Of a stretch of 29,796 bases of DNA, positions 1 through 7,729 are shown in pieces. Where the stretch lies: the NCBI GenBank assembly GCA_035457725.1, contig DATIBC010000013.1:1-29796 (forward strand), read 5' to 3'. The stretch is from DATFES01 sp035457725. Lineage in GTDB: Bacteria > Pseudomonadota > Alphaproteobacteria > CACIAM-22H2. The notes under the pieces were generated by a model. It ran no database searches. It was given only the letters and a program-made list of their open reading frames with translations, and was not told the origin of the DNA. Position 1 is the stretch's first letter. Each line of letters opens with the position of its first letter. Both the position numbers and the translations under genes were made by a program.

Positions 1-691
1 ATGGGGCGGGTTCTAGGCCTTCCTTGTGACAAGTGGGAGAGGGGGTGGGGATTGGCTTAGGTTCGCTAATTTCATGGGGACGGGCGCCATTTTTGTGAAG
101 TTAGGGCGGACGCGGCTGGAACGAATGTTCACAATGTTCGCGGTCACCATGGGGGAGGTCGAAAGTCGCAAAGGTCGCACTAACCACGCGCGCGAACGCG
201 AGAGCGACGGGCTTATCGATGGGGATAGATGACGCCAGGGAGTTCATCGCCCATTGTGAACCAAGTAGGTTCCTATCTGTCAAGCCGGGGCCCTATGCCG
301 CTATGTTGGCAAGCCGTGAAAGCTCTTGGTCCAAAATGCCTCCAAAACAGTCTGAGGTTCCCATAGACGTGCGGAGAGTTCGCAAGTGCAAAGGCTTCCC
401 CCTCCCTTGCCCTTACACCCTCTCTCCGCTAAAGGCGCGCGCGTCCGGCGGGCGGTGAGTTCCCCCTACTGGATGCCCGCTAAAGTAAGCGAGCTTGCAG
501 GCAAGGCGATGCGCCGATGCCTCCTGCCCGCATTCGGACAGCGGCATCCGGGAGGTTCACCACAGGCTGGATACGTCATCAACATGGGGTTGGCGGCGTC
601 TAGCAATTGGGTTTCCAGGTCCGCCTGATGGAAGCCCGGCCATTGTGGCCGGCGGCGGCATGAAAGTCCGAAGTTCGAAAGCACTATTTGC
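1..691. other. Long gene-free region upstream of rpsA
   Basis: I see no supportable gene here. Short open frames exist, but none resembles a known protein and their composition does not look like that of the neighbouring genes. The stretch is less regular than the coding DNA around it. It holds a G-rich run near 33-55 and a C-rich run near 395-429 that look like rough inverted copies of one another. A short stem-loop lies just before rpsA. In many alphaproteobacteria cmk (cytidylate kinase) sits directly upstream of rpsA; no cmk motif appears on either strand here. I found no tRNA-like cloverleaf or T-loop motif, and no confident promoter. Confidence 0.6.
636..652 (+). other. Stem-loop in the rpsA leader
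   Basis: CCGGCC (636-641) and GGCCGG (647-652) form a perfect 6-bp stem with a 5-base loop, ending 39 bases before the rpsA start codon. No T-run follows, so it is not a good intrinsic terminator. S1 is autoregulated through its leader in E. coli, so a role in the rpsA leader is possible, but this is inference from position only. Confidence 0.3.
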
Positions 692-2407
692 ATGGCCACT
701 ACGGCATTCCCCAGCCGCGACGATTTCGCGGCGCTTCTCAATGAATCACTTGGCGGCGAAAACGAGACCTTCGAAGGCAAGGTCGTCAAGGGCACTATTA
801 CCGCCATCGAGAATGACCTCGCGGTCATTGACGTCGGCCTGAAGAGCGAAGGCCGCGTTCCGCTGCGCGAATTCGCCGCGCCGGGCCAGAAGGCCGAGCT
901 CAAGGTCGGTGACGAGGTCGAAGTATTCGTCGACCGGGTCGAGAATGCGCAGGGCGAAGCGATGCTCAGCCGCGACCGCGCGCGCCGCGAGGCCGCGTGG
1001 GACAAGCTGGAGAAGGAATTCGAAAAGGGCGAGCGCGTCGACGGCGTGATCTTCGGCCGGGTCAAGGGCGGCTTTACCGTCGACCTCGGCGGCGCCGTGG
1101 CCTTCCTGCCGGGCAGCCAGGTCGACATTCGCCCGGTGCGCGACGTCCAGCCGCTGATGGACCTACCGCAGCCATTCCAGATCCTGAAGATGGACCGCCG
1201 GCGCGGCAACATCGTCGTATCGCGCCGCGCGATCCTCGAGGAAACTCGCGCCGAGCAGCGTTCCGGCCTGATCCAGACCTTGACCGAGGGCCAGGTGATA
1301 GACGGCGTCGTCAAGAACATCACCGACTATGGCGCGTTCGTCGACCTGGGCGGGATCGATGGCCTGCTGCACGTCACCGACATCAGCTACAAGCGCGTCC
1401 AGCACCCGAGCGAGGTCATTGCCATCGGCGATACCGTCAAGGTGCAGATTATCCGCATCAACCGCGACACCCAGCGCATCAGCCTTGGCATGAAGCAGCT
1501 TGAGAACGACCCGTGGGAGGGCGCGGCGGCCAAATATCCGGTCGACGGCACCTTCACCGGCCGGGTCACCAACATCACCGAATATGGCGCCTTCGTCGAG
1601 CTCGAGCCGGGCATCGAAGGCCTCGTCCACGTCTCCGAGATGAGCTGGACCAAGAAGAACGTTCATCCCGGCAAGATCGTCTCGACCAGCCAGGAGGTCG
1701 AGGTAATGGTGCTCGATGTCGACGCGCAGAAACGCCGCATCAGCCTCGGCTTGAAGCAGTGTCTCGCCAATCCGTGGGAGACGTTCAAAGAGAAATACCC
1801 GCCCGGCGTCGAGCTCGAAGGCGACGTCAAGAACATCACCGAGTTCGGCCTGTTCGTCGGCTTGCCGGGCGACATCGATGGCATGGTCCACCTCTCCGAT
1901 CTTGATTGGAACAAGCCCGGAGAGGACGCGATCAAGGGCTACAAGAAGGGCGATCGGGCGAAGGTCAAGGTGCTCGACGTCGATATCGACAAGGAGCGCA
2001 TTTCGCTGGGCATCAAACAGCTCTCGAGCGATCCCTTCGAATCGGCGTTCAGCAATCTGAAGAAGGGCGACGTCGTCACCGGCACCGTGACCGCCGTCCA
2101 GGAGAACGGCCTTGAGGTGCAGATCGCCGACGGCGTGTCCGGCTTCATCCGCAAGTCCGACCTGTCGCGCGAACGTAGCGAGCAGCGCACCGACCGCTTC
2201 GCGGTGGGCGAAAAGGTCGACGCCAAGATCACCCAGCTCGAGCGCGGCTCGCGCAAGATCGGCCTGTCGATCAAGGCCAAGGAGATCGAGGAGGAAAAGG
2301 AGGCGATGGCGCAGTATGGCTCGTCGGATTCCGGCGCCAGCCTCGGCGACATCCTCGGCGCGGCGATCCGCAACAAGCAGCAGGACAAGGCCGACGACGA
2401 CAAATAA
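692..2407 (+). CDS. rpsA: 30S ribosomal protein S1
   Basis: Ribosomal protein S1 binds mRNA on the small subunit and helps unwind and place leaders, especially those with weak Shine-Dalgarno sequences. The 571-residue product has the usual alphaproteobacterial length. It carries six S1 (OB-fold) repeats, at roughly residues 27-95, 112-180, 197-266, 283-352, 370-439 and 456-522. The central and later repeats show the family's recurring block 'NITDYGAFVDL...GLLHVTDIS' and the closing 'RISLGMKQL'. The tail is acidic and charged, ending near KADDDK. The ATG start gives the family N-terminus (FPSRDDFAALLNESL). No strong Shine-Dalgarno lies in front of it, which is common for rpsA. A hairpin terminator follows the stop codon. 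Confidence 0.97.
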   Translation: MATTAFPSRDDFAALLNESLGGENETFEGKVVKGTITAIENDLAVIDVGLKSEGRVPLREFAAPGQKAELKVGDEVEVFVDRVENAQGEAMLSRDRARREAAWDKLEKEFEKGERVDGVIFGRVKGGFTVDLGGAVAFLPGSQVDIRPVRDVQPLMDLPQPFQILKMDRRRGNIVVSRRAILEETRAEQRSGLIQTLTEGQVIDGVVKNITDYGAFVDLGGIDGLLHVTDISYKRVQHPSEVIAIGDTVKVQIIRINRDTQRISLGMKQLENDPWEGAAAKYPVDGTFTGRVTNITEYGAFVELEPGIEGLVHVSEMSWTKKNVHPGKIVSTSQEVEVMVLDVDAQKRRISLGLKQCLANPWETFKEKYPPGVELEGDVKNITEFGLFVGLPGDIDGMVHLSDLDWNKPGEDAIKGYKKGDRAKVKVLDVDIDKERISLGIKQLSSDPFESAFSNLKKGDVVTGTVTAVQENGLEVQIADGVSGFIRKSDLSRERSEQRTDRFAVGEKVDAKITQLERGSRKIGLSIKAKEIEEEKEAMAQYGSSDSGASLGDILGAAIRNKQQDKADDDK

Positions 2408-2434
2408 GGCCGTCGACGCGGCATCGGAATACGA

Positions 2435-2465
2435 CGCCGGCCGGGCCGCTCCGGCCGGCGGTTTC
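2435..2465 (+). terminator. Likely rpsA transcription terminator
   Basis: A perfect 10-bp stem, CGCCGGCCGG (2435-2444) with CCGGCCGGCG (2451-2460), encloses a 6-base loop 27 bases after the rpsA stop codon. It is followed by GTTTC, a weak T-tract. The stem's strength and its place after an isolated highly expressed gene support termination. Confidence 0.7.
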
Positions 2466-2473
2466 GCTGCTCA

Positions 2474-2513
2474 CGAAAGGTTTTCTTTCGCCATTCAGCG
2501 AATGCCATATAAT
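2474..2513 (+). promoter_or_regulatory. Likely promoter of the YHS gene, with dyad at -35
   Basis: A perfect -10 hexamer, TATAAT, lies at 2508-2513, placing the transcript start near 2520, about 28 bases before the ATG. No good -35 hexamer is present. Instead an inverted repeat, CGAAAG (2474-2479) and CTTTCG (2485-2490), covers the -35 region at the right distance. That pattern fits a promoter controlled by a DNA-binding protein, but the dyad could equally be a short RNA hairpin behind the rpsA terminator. A strong Shine-Dalgarno GGGAG sits at 2536-2540. Confidence 0.45.
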
Positions 2514-2548
2514 TCGTCAGTCATTTCCTGACGCTGGGAGATGCACCC

Positions 2549-3013
2549 ATGGTTTCCACACCCGCATACCCACGCCGCGCGGCGTTATTGTTGCTTACCG
2601 GGGGACTGTTGGTCGCCGCGTCCGCCCTGGCGCAAACACGCCCCGTGGCCGAAGCGCCGCGGCTTGGCCTCAAGGGCTACGACCCGGTGGCGTATTTCAC
2701 CGATGGACGGCCGGTCCAAGGCAAGCCGGACTTCGAACAAGTGTTCGACGAGACACGCTATCGCTTCGCCTCGGAGCGGCATCTTGCGTTGTTCAAGGCC
2801 GATCCGGACAAGTACGCGCCGCAATTCGGCGGCTCGTGCGCGATGGGTTATGCCTTGGGCCGCCATGTCGAAGCCGACCCAAATAATTGGCTGATCTCCG
2901 ACGGTCGCCTATACGTGTTCTCGACGCCCCAAGCGCCGAGCGAATTCAAGGCTGACTCCGCTGCGCGGCAGCGCGCCGAGGAGAACTGGCGACGGTTGCC
3001 TCGAGTCAACTGA
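2549..3013 (+). CDS. Exported YHS domain protein
   Basis: This 154-residue protein has an N-terminal signal peptide: two arginines at 9-10, a hydrophobic stretch at about 11-27 and an ALA-Q cleavage site near residue 28. It should be periplasmic. A YHS domain follows at about 40-105, recognisable from 'GYDPVAYF' near the start and 'GGSCAMGYALG' near the end. YHS domains are small folds often found in metal-transport and oxygenase proteins, but the job of the stand-alone exported form is not settled. The start is fixed by GGGAG eight bases upstream. The gene has its own likely promoter. It converges with the cyclase gene, their stop codons only 26 bases apart, and no shared terminator is obvious. 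Single cysteine in the GGSCAMG motif; a metal or haem ligand role is only a guess. Confidence 0.85.
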   Translation: MVSTPAYPRRAALLLLTGGLLVAASALAQTRPVAEAPRLGLKGYDPVAYFTDGRPVQGKPDFEQVFDETRYRFASERHLALFKADPDKYAPQFGGSCAMGYALGRHVEADPNNWLISDGRLYVFSTPQAPSEFKADSAARQRAEENWRRLPRVN

Positions 3014-3039
3014 GCGGTGCTACGACCGGCGCCCCGCGC

Positions 3040-4899
3040 TTAGCCCAGCCCGGCCTTGCGCAGACCATCGGCGAGATAATCGTGGTATTTTGGCTCACGA
3101 AACACGGAGCCGAATGTCGAGCTGTCGAAGAATGGATTGAGACGCCGCACGATCGCGGCGGCGAGCGCGGCGTCGTCGGCTCGATCGAGCTGGCCGTACG
3201 CTGCAGCAAGCACCGCATAGATGAATGCATTCGTCGGGTGGTGGGCGGATCCGCGCTCGAGCACGCCCGCCGCATCCGCGTGTCGCCGATTCGAATACAG
3301 CGCCAATCCGTACCCCATGAATACCTCGGGGCGCTGATTTGAATTGAGCCAGAACGCGACCTCGAACGCCTTGATGCTCTCCTCGATTCGCCCCAGCCAA
3401 AGGAGAGCGTCTCCGCGCGTCGCATGGCTTTTCGTGTCGCTAGGATTGAGCGCCAGCACGTAATCGGCCTCGGCCAGTGACTGTTCGGGTCGTCCGAGAC
3501 TCGAATAGACCCGGCCGAGGACCTGATGGGCCTCAACGTTATCTCGCTCGAGGGCCACGGCGCGGAGCGCAGCACCTTCCGCGCGGCTGCTCATCTCGGC
3601 CGGAAACTCGGTCCACCCGAGCTGCGACATTTGGTGATACGCGTCGGCCAAGCCGGCATGCGCCGCCGCATAGCTCGGGTCGAGCGCAATGGCGCGTTCG
3701 AACAAAGCACGCGCCTCGCGATTGGCCGTCCGCGATGCGCGGGCCATTGCATCGCGTCCGCGCAACACGAGATCGTAGGCATCGAGATTTTCCGGGCGCT
3801 TGGTGAGCGTGCGTTGGATCTCGACGCGCGTCAGGTTGGCAACCAGCGAGCTGGCGATCCGTTGCGTGATCTTGTCCTGTAGCGAGAAAATATCCTGGAT
3901 CGACTCATCGAATTGCTGCGACCACAGCACGACGCCCAGACCCGCGTCGCTGAGGCGCGCCGCGACGCGGACGCGATCGGCCGAGCGGCGAACGCTGCCC
4001 TCGACGATATAGTTCACGCCGAGCTCACGCCGGATTTCGCCGGGCGAAACGGCGCGGTTCTTGTAGACGCTCACAGCGCCAAAGGACATGACCGTCAGCC
4101 CGGAGAAGCGACCCAGCGCGCCGATGACCTCGTCCGTCAAACCGTCGCTGAAATAGTCCTGCTGCGAATCTCCGCTTTGATTGACGAACGGCAGCACCGC
4201 GACGCTCGGCCGCGTGCTGGTCTCGACCGATTCGGCGATGTCGGGCCGCGGCGGCACGCCTATGGTCAGCCACGCAGCGGCACCAATGATGCCGACGGCG
4301 AGCGCCGCCGCGGCGGCGATCTTCCACCTCCGCCCGCTGCGCGAGGCGCTGGCATCGCTTCGCCGCGGACCCGACGCCGGCTCGATCGTGTAGACCCGAA
4401 CCGGCCGGGAAATGTTCTTGAGCTGGCGTTCGCCGAGATCGCGCCAGTCGAGGGCCAGACGATCGCGCACCTGCTCGAACACCGCCCCCGAGACGGCGAC
4501 GGCGCCGGGCGCGCAAATCGCTTGCAGTCGCGCCGCGATGTTGACGGCGTCGCCAAGAATGTCGTCGCCCTGGATCACCGCGTCGCCAAGGTTGACGCCG
4601 ATGCGATAGACCAGACGCCGGTCCTCGGGTGTATCCCGGTTGCGCGACGCCATGGCGCGCTGAACCTCCAGCGCGGCGGCGGTCGCCTCGACCGGACTGC
4701 CGAATTCGGCGAGAAACCCGTCGCCGGTCGTCTTGAAAATGCGGCCGCGATGGCGCGCGATGGCCGGCTCGACGGCTTCACTCATGTGGAGCGAAAGCGC
4801 CGCGATCACGCCGTCTTCGTCGGCGCGAATCAGCCGGGTGTATCCGGCGACGTCGGCGCAAAGTACCGCAATGAGTCGGCGATCCATTCGTCCAACCAT
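3040..4899 (-). CDS. Class III adenylate/guanylate cyclase with TolB-like and TPR domains
   Basis: A 619-residue membrane protein. Residues 8-173 form a class III nucleotide cyclase domain. The two metal-binding aspartates are Asp16 (in CADVAGYTRL) and Asp60 (in TTGDGF). Lys56 is in the purine-selecting position, and Asn120 and Arg124 (LGDAVNIAARL) match the transition-state pair, so catalysis looks intact and ATP is the likelier substrate. One hydrophobic segment at about 194-213 follows. Residues 233-350 resemble the TolB-like N-terminal domain (SVAVLPFVNQSGD, DYFSDGLTDEV). Tetratricopeptide repeats fill about 400-600. This layout is frequent in Bradyrhizobium and relatives, but few members have been studied. 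The first ATG is used here; a second in-frame ATG at 4887 (MDRRLIAVLCADV) is also plausible. The presumed product is cyclic AMP, with the C-terminal part sensing an unknown signal or partner. Confidence 0.88.
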   Translation of the reverse strand: MVGRMDRRLIAVLCADVAGYTRLIRADEDGVIAALSLHMSEAVEPAIARHRGRIFKTTGDGFLAEFGSPVEATAAALEVQRAMASRNRDTPEDRRLVYRIGVNLGDAVIQGDDILGDAVNIAARLQAICAPGAVAVSGAVFEQVRDRLALDWRDLGERQLKNISRPVRVYTIEPASGPRRSDASASRSGRRWKIAAAAALAVGIIGAAAWLTIGVPPRPDIAESVETSTRPSVAVLPFVNQSGDSQQDYFSDGLTDEVIGALGRFSGLTVMSFGAVSVYKNRAVSPGEIRRELGVNYIVEGSVRRSADRVRVAARLSDAGLGVVLWSQQFDESIQDIFSLQDKITQRIASSLVANLTRVEIQRTLTKRPENLDAYDLVLRGRDAMARASRTANREARALFERAIALDPSYAAAHAGLADAYHQMSQLGWTEFPAEMSSRAEGAALRAVALERDNVEAHQVLGRVYSSLGRPEQSLAEADYVLALNPSDTKSHATRGDALLWLGRIEESIKAFEVAFWLNSNQRPEVFMGYGLALYSNRRHADAAGVLERGSAHHPTNAFIYAVLAAAYGQLDRADDAALAAAIVRRLNPFFDSSTFGSVFREPKYHDYLADGLRKAGLG

Positions 4900-4935
4900 G
4901 AACGCGCTGGCGGCAACGGTGGAGATTCAGAACTT

Positions 4936-4941
4936 ATTATA
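4936..4941 (-). promoter_or_regulatory. Possible -10 element for the cyclase gene
   Basis: A perfect TATAAT on the minus strand lies 36 bases before the cyclase start codon, inside a small AT-rich patch that also forms the palindrome CTTAT-T-ATAAG (4933-4943). No convincing -35 hexamer is found 16-18 bases upstream. The cyclase and sppA are divergent, so promoters for both must lie between about 4900 and 5015. On the plus strand TTGACC at 4974 could be a -35 for sppA, but I find no matching -10. Confidence 0.35.
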
Positions 4942-5015
4942 AGATAGCGCCATCGCTCATCGGCGGATAATTCTTGACCCTTTCCTTGATGGCGAATTTG
5001 TCTATGTTGAACGCC

Positions 5016-5945
5016 ATGAACCAAGCCGATCCCGATGCCCTGGTCGACCGCCGTAGGCTGAAGCGGCACCTGTCGTTTTGGCGCGTCGCGGCGATCGTGG
5101 CGGCGGTCGGAGTCGTCGCCGTCGCGCTCGATCCGACCAGTCTCGTAGGCCGCGGCAAGCACGTGGCGCGCTTGGCCGTCGAAGGCATTATCATCGACGA
5201 CGCGGCGCGCACGTCGACCATCGCCGAGGCGGCCAAGGATCGCGACGTCGCGGCGCTGATCGTTCGCATCGACAGCCCCGGCGGTACGGTGGTCGGCGGC
5301 GAAACGCTGTTTCGCGACCTGCGATTGTTCGCCGAGCGCAAGCCGGTGGTGGCCGTGATGGGCGAGGTCGCGGCCTCGGGCGGCTACATGGCGGCGCTCG
5401 GCGCCGATCATATCATCGCCCGGCAGGGAACGATCACCGGGTCGATTGGCGTTATCTTGCAGACGACCGACGTCACCGGTCTGCTCGACAAGCTCGGCGT
5501 GACGACCGAGGCGATTAAGAGCGCGCCGCTAAAGGCGGTCCCCTCGCCTTTGGAGCCGCTCACCGAAAGCGGCCGACAGGCGACGCGCAGCTTGGTGCTC
5601 GATATGTACGACATGTTCGTCGGCATGGTCGCCGAACGCCGGTCGCTCGATCGCGCCAAGGCGCTCGAGCTTGCCGATGGGCGCGTGTTCACCGGCCGAC
5701 AGGCGCGAGATCTGGGTCTGATCGACGCCATCGGCGGCGAGCGCGAGGCGCGCGAGTGGCTGTCGCAGAAGGGGGTACCGTTGGCGTTGCCGTTGCGCGA
5801 CCTGAAAATCGTCAGGCCGGACGACGGCTGGCGCGATCTGGTTTCCGACGCGCTCTCGCTGGTAATCGGAAAAACGTATCTGGCTGAGAGACTTACCCTT
5901 GACGGCCTGATTGCCGTCTGGCACCCTGATCTGCGGTCGCGTTAG
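5016..5945 (+). CDS. sppA: Signal peptide peptidase SppA, S49 family
   Basis: SppA is a membrane-anchored serine protease that digests signal peptides after their release. From the chosen start the protein has 309 residues, the size of the short single-domain form. One membrane anchor lies at about residues 22-38 after a basic stretch (DRRRLKRH). The serine of GEVAASGGYM (Ser121) is the nucleophile, and Lys173 in the block APLKAVPSP fits the general base of the Ser/Lys dyad. 'RIDSPGGTV' (about 84-92) is the typical S49 oxyanion region. Start choice: in-frame ATGs lie at 4989, 5004 and 5016, and a TTG at 4974. I chose 5016 because it gives the usual short N-terminus (MNQADPDALVDRR); no candidate has a good Shine-Dalgarno. 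The gene is divergent from the cyclase gene and followed by ihfB after 67 bases. Confidence 0.93.
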   Translation: MNQADPDALVDRRRLKRHLSFWRVAAIVAAVGVVAVALDPTSLVGRGKHVARLAVEGIIIDDAARTSTIAEAAKDRDVAALIVRIDSPGGTVVGGETLFRDLRLFAERKPVVAVMGEVAASGGYMAALGADHIIARQGTITGSIGVILQTTDVTGLLDKLGVTTEAIKSAPLKAVPSPLEPLTESGRQATRSLVLDMYDMFVGMVAERRSLDRAKALELADGRVFTGRQARDLGLIDAIGGEREAREWLSQKGVPLALPLRDLKIVRPDDGWRDLVSDALSLVIGKTYLAERLTLDGLIAVWHPDLRSR

Positions 5946-6012
5946 GCTGCCCATGCAAGGGCGGCCGGCGGCGGCCGCGACGGGAGATCCGGGGGCCTCG
6001 CGGGCGTCACCC

Positions 6013-6297
6013 ATGACCAAATCCCAGCTTATTCTTCGCCTGGCGGAACTCAATCCGCATCTCTATCAGCGCGACGTCGAGCGGATCGTGTCGACGATCT
6101 TCGACGAGATCGCCAACGCACTGGCGCGCGGCGACCGCGTGGAATTGCGTGGATTTGGCGCGTTTTCGGTCAAGCATCGCGCCGCCCGGCTGGGTCGCAA
6201 CCCACGCACCGGCGCCTCGGTCGAGGTTGCCGAGAAGGCCATCCCCTTCTTCAAGACCGGCAAGGAGCTGCGGGAGCGGTTGAACGACAAGTCGTGA
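6013..6297 (+). CDS. ihfB: Integration host factor subunit beta
   Basis: IHF beta pairs with IHF alpha to bend DNA sharply at specific sites and so assist replication, recombination and sigma-54 promoters. The 94-residue product starts MTKSQLILRL, and the DNA-contacting arm (RGFGAFSVKHR...GRNPRTG) lies at about residues 43-65, with the proline of RNPRTG that intercalates in the minor groove. The C-terminal helix ends KELRERLNDKS. The open frame extends upstream to 5911, but the extra 34 codons overlap sppA and match nothing in the family, so the ATG at 6013 is preferred. Position after rpsA/sppA and before a LapA gene is the usual alphaproteobacterial context. Confidence 0.96.
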   Translation: MTKSQLILRLAELNPHLYQRDVERIVSTIFDEIANALARGDRVELRGFGAFSVKHRAARLGRNPRTGASVEVAEKAIPFFKTGKELRERLNDKS

Positions 6298-6409
6298 GGC
6301 GCCCGACATTCGCGCTTAGCCTCACCTTCGGTCGCCGGGCTGACGCATGCTCGACCCCTCCGCTTGACTGGCGCGTCGCCCCGTCGCCTCCTACCGGCGG
6401 ACGCAGAGC

Positions 6410-6760
6410 ATGAAACTCCTCATTTGGCTGGTCATCGTGCCACTACTGGTGATCGCCGCGTTGTTCGCGATATCCAATCGCGAGCCGGTGGCGGTCGGGC
6501 TGTGGCCGTTCTTCGATGGCGTGACGATGCCGCTGTTCGTGGCATTGATCGGCACGCTCTACATCGGTTTCGTGCTCGGCGCCGTCGTGGCGTGGTGGGG
6601 TTCGGCATCGACTCGCGCCAAGGCGCGCAACGAAGCGCGGCGCGCCGAGCAACTTCGCCGTGAAAACGAGTCGCTGCAATCGCGTCTCGACACGCTGGCG
6701 CCCAAGCCGCCGGGCGATGGCGGCGCGCGCCTGCCGGGACCGCCGGCGTCGATCGCTTGA
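6410..6760 (+). CDS. LapA-domain (DUF1049) inner-membrane protein
   Basis: A 116-residue protein with the LapA/DUF1049 layout. A first membrane helix lies at about residues 3-22 (LLIWLVIVPLLVIAALFAI), followed by 'SNREPVAVGLWPF'. A second helix is at about 41-65, and a charged coiled-coil tail rich in Glu, Arg and Gln runs from about 68 to 95, then a proline/glycine-rich end. In E. coli the homologues LapA/LapB (YciS/YciM) regulate lipopolysaccharide assembly; alphaproteobacteria usually have the small LapA part directly after ihfB, as here. Its exact role in this lineage is unknown. The gap to the next gene is 30 bases, so co-transcription is likely. The gap from ihfB (112 bases) could hold a promoter, but only a TTGACT at 6364 with a poor -10 is visible. 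Confidence 0.85.
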   Translation: MKLLIWLVIVPLLVIAALFAISNREPVAVGLWPFFDGVTMPLFVALIGTLYIGFVLGAVVAWWGSASTRAKARNEARRAEQLRRENESLQSRLDTLAPKPPGDGGARLPGPPASIA

Positions 6761-6790
6761 TCCGGGCGTAGAGCGACGCCTGCCGTCGGG

Positions 6791-7729
6791 ATGCGGATCA
6801 TTAGCGCCAGCGAGGTCGAAGCCCAGCTCGAAACCGAACCGCTGGTCGAGCAGCTGCGCCAGATGTTCCGTACCGGCTGTGTCGTGCCTACTCGCCATCA
6901 TCACACGATTCCGATGGCGAGCGGCGACGCCACGCTGCTGCTCATGCCGGCCTGGCAGGACAATCGCTACATCGGCGTCAAGATCGTCACGGTCTTTCCG
7001 AGTAATGTACGGCGCAACCTGCCGTCGGTGATGGGTGCCTACGTCCTGATCTCGGCGCGCAGCGGCGATCCGCTGGCGTTGATCGACGGCAGGATGCTGA
7101 CGCTGCGCCGCACGGCCTGCGCGTCGGCGCTCGCCGCGCGATATCTCGCCCGCCAGGACGCCAGCCGCCTGTTAATGGTCGGTACCGGCGCGCTCGCGCC
7201 GCAACTGATTCTCGCCCACGCGCACGTCCGTCCGTTGCGCGAAGTGCTGATCTGGGGTCGCACGGCGGCCAAGGCCGAACGGTTGGCGCAGACTCTGACC
7301 GGGCGCCATCTGACGGTCCACGCGACGGTTGATTTGGAAGCGGCGGCACGCGGCGCCGACGTAATATCCTGCGCCACGCTTGCCCACCAGCCGTTGATCA
7401 AGGGCGAATGGTTGCGGCCGGGCCAGCACATTGATCTCGTCGGCGGCTTCACGCCGGAAATGCGCGAAGCCGACAACGCGGCGATCGAGCGCGCGCGGGT
7501 CTATGTCGACACCTACGACGGCGCGCTCAAGGAAGCAGGCGATATCGTCCAGCCGCTCGCCAGCGGCGTACTGCGCCGCGAGCAGATCGCTGGCGATCTC
7601 GCCGAGCTGGCGCAGGGACGCGTGCCGGGCCGCAGTTTCTATAATCAGATAACGCTGTTCAAATCGGTCGGAACGGCGCTCGAGGATCTGGCGGCTGCGG
7701 CGCTGGTCTTCGAGCGGACATTGTCGTGA
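6791..7729 (+). CDS. Ornithine cyclodeaminase/mu-crystallin family reductase
   Basis: A 312-residue NAD(P)-dependent enzyme of the ornithine cyclodeaminase/mu-crystallin family. It has the substrate-binding lysine region (YIGVKIVTVFP, about 59-69), the arginine block LTLRRTACASALAARYLA (about 100-118), and a Rossmann glycine motif (MVGTGALAP, about 128-136). Where P. putida ornithine cyclodeaminase, as I recall it, has 'GGD' with catalytic Asp228, this protein has 'GGFTPEMRE'. That points to the reductase or ketimine-reductase branch (for example pyrroline-2-carboxylate or piperideine-2-carboxylate reductase) and not to true ornithine cyclisation. The substrate cannot be read from sequence. 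Its stop overlaps the start of the next gene (GTGA), an oxidase that would make imino acids, so the pair probably acts on one pathway. Confidence 0.86.
   Translation: MRIISASEVEAQLETEPLVEQLRQMFRTGCVVPTRHHHTIPMASGDATLLLMPAWQDNRYIGVKIVTVFPSNVRRNLPSVMGAYVLISARSGDPLALIDGRMLTLRRTACASALAARYLARQDASRLLMVGTGALAPQLILAHAHVRPLREVLIWGRTAAKAERLAQTLTGRHLTVHATVDLEAAARGADVISCATLAHQPLIKGEWLRPGQHIDLVGGFTPEMREADNAAIERARVYVDTYDGALKEAGDIVQPLASGVLRREQIAGDLAELAQGRVPGRSFYNQITLFKSVGTALEDLAAAALVFERTLS

Noticed and set aside
127..261. Nine-base inverted repeat GTTCACAAT (127-135) and ATTGTGAAC (253-261)
   Set aside because: A pair like this is expected about once by chance in a region of this length; no mobile-element gene lies between.
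466..1323. Minus-strand frame of 285 codons across the rpsA start
   Set aside because: Antisense to rpsA; low-complexity Ser/Arg-rich translation without a domain.
3913..4947. 344-codon open frame opposite the cyclase gene
   Set aside because: Antisense to well-supported cyclase motifs, Arg/Asp-rich composition, no Shine-Dalgarno and no recognisable domain.
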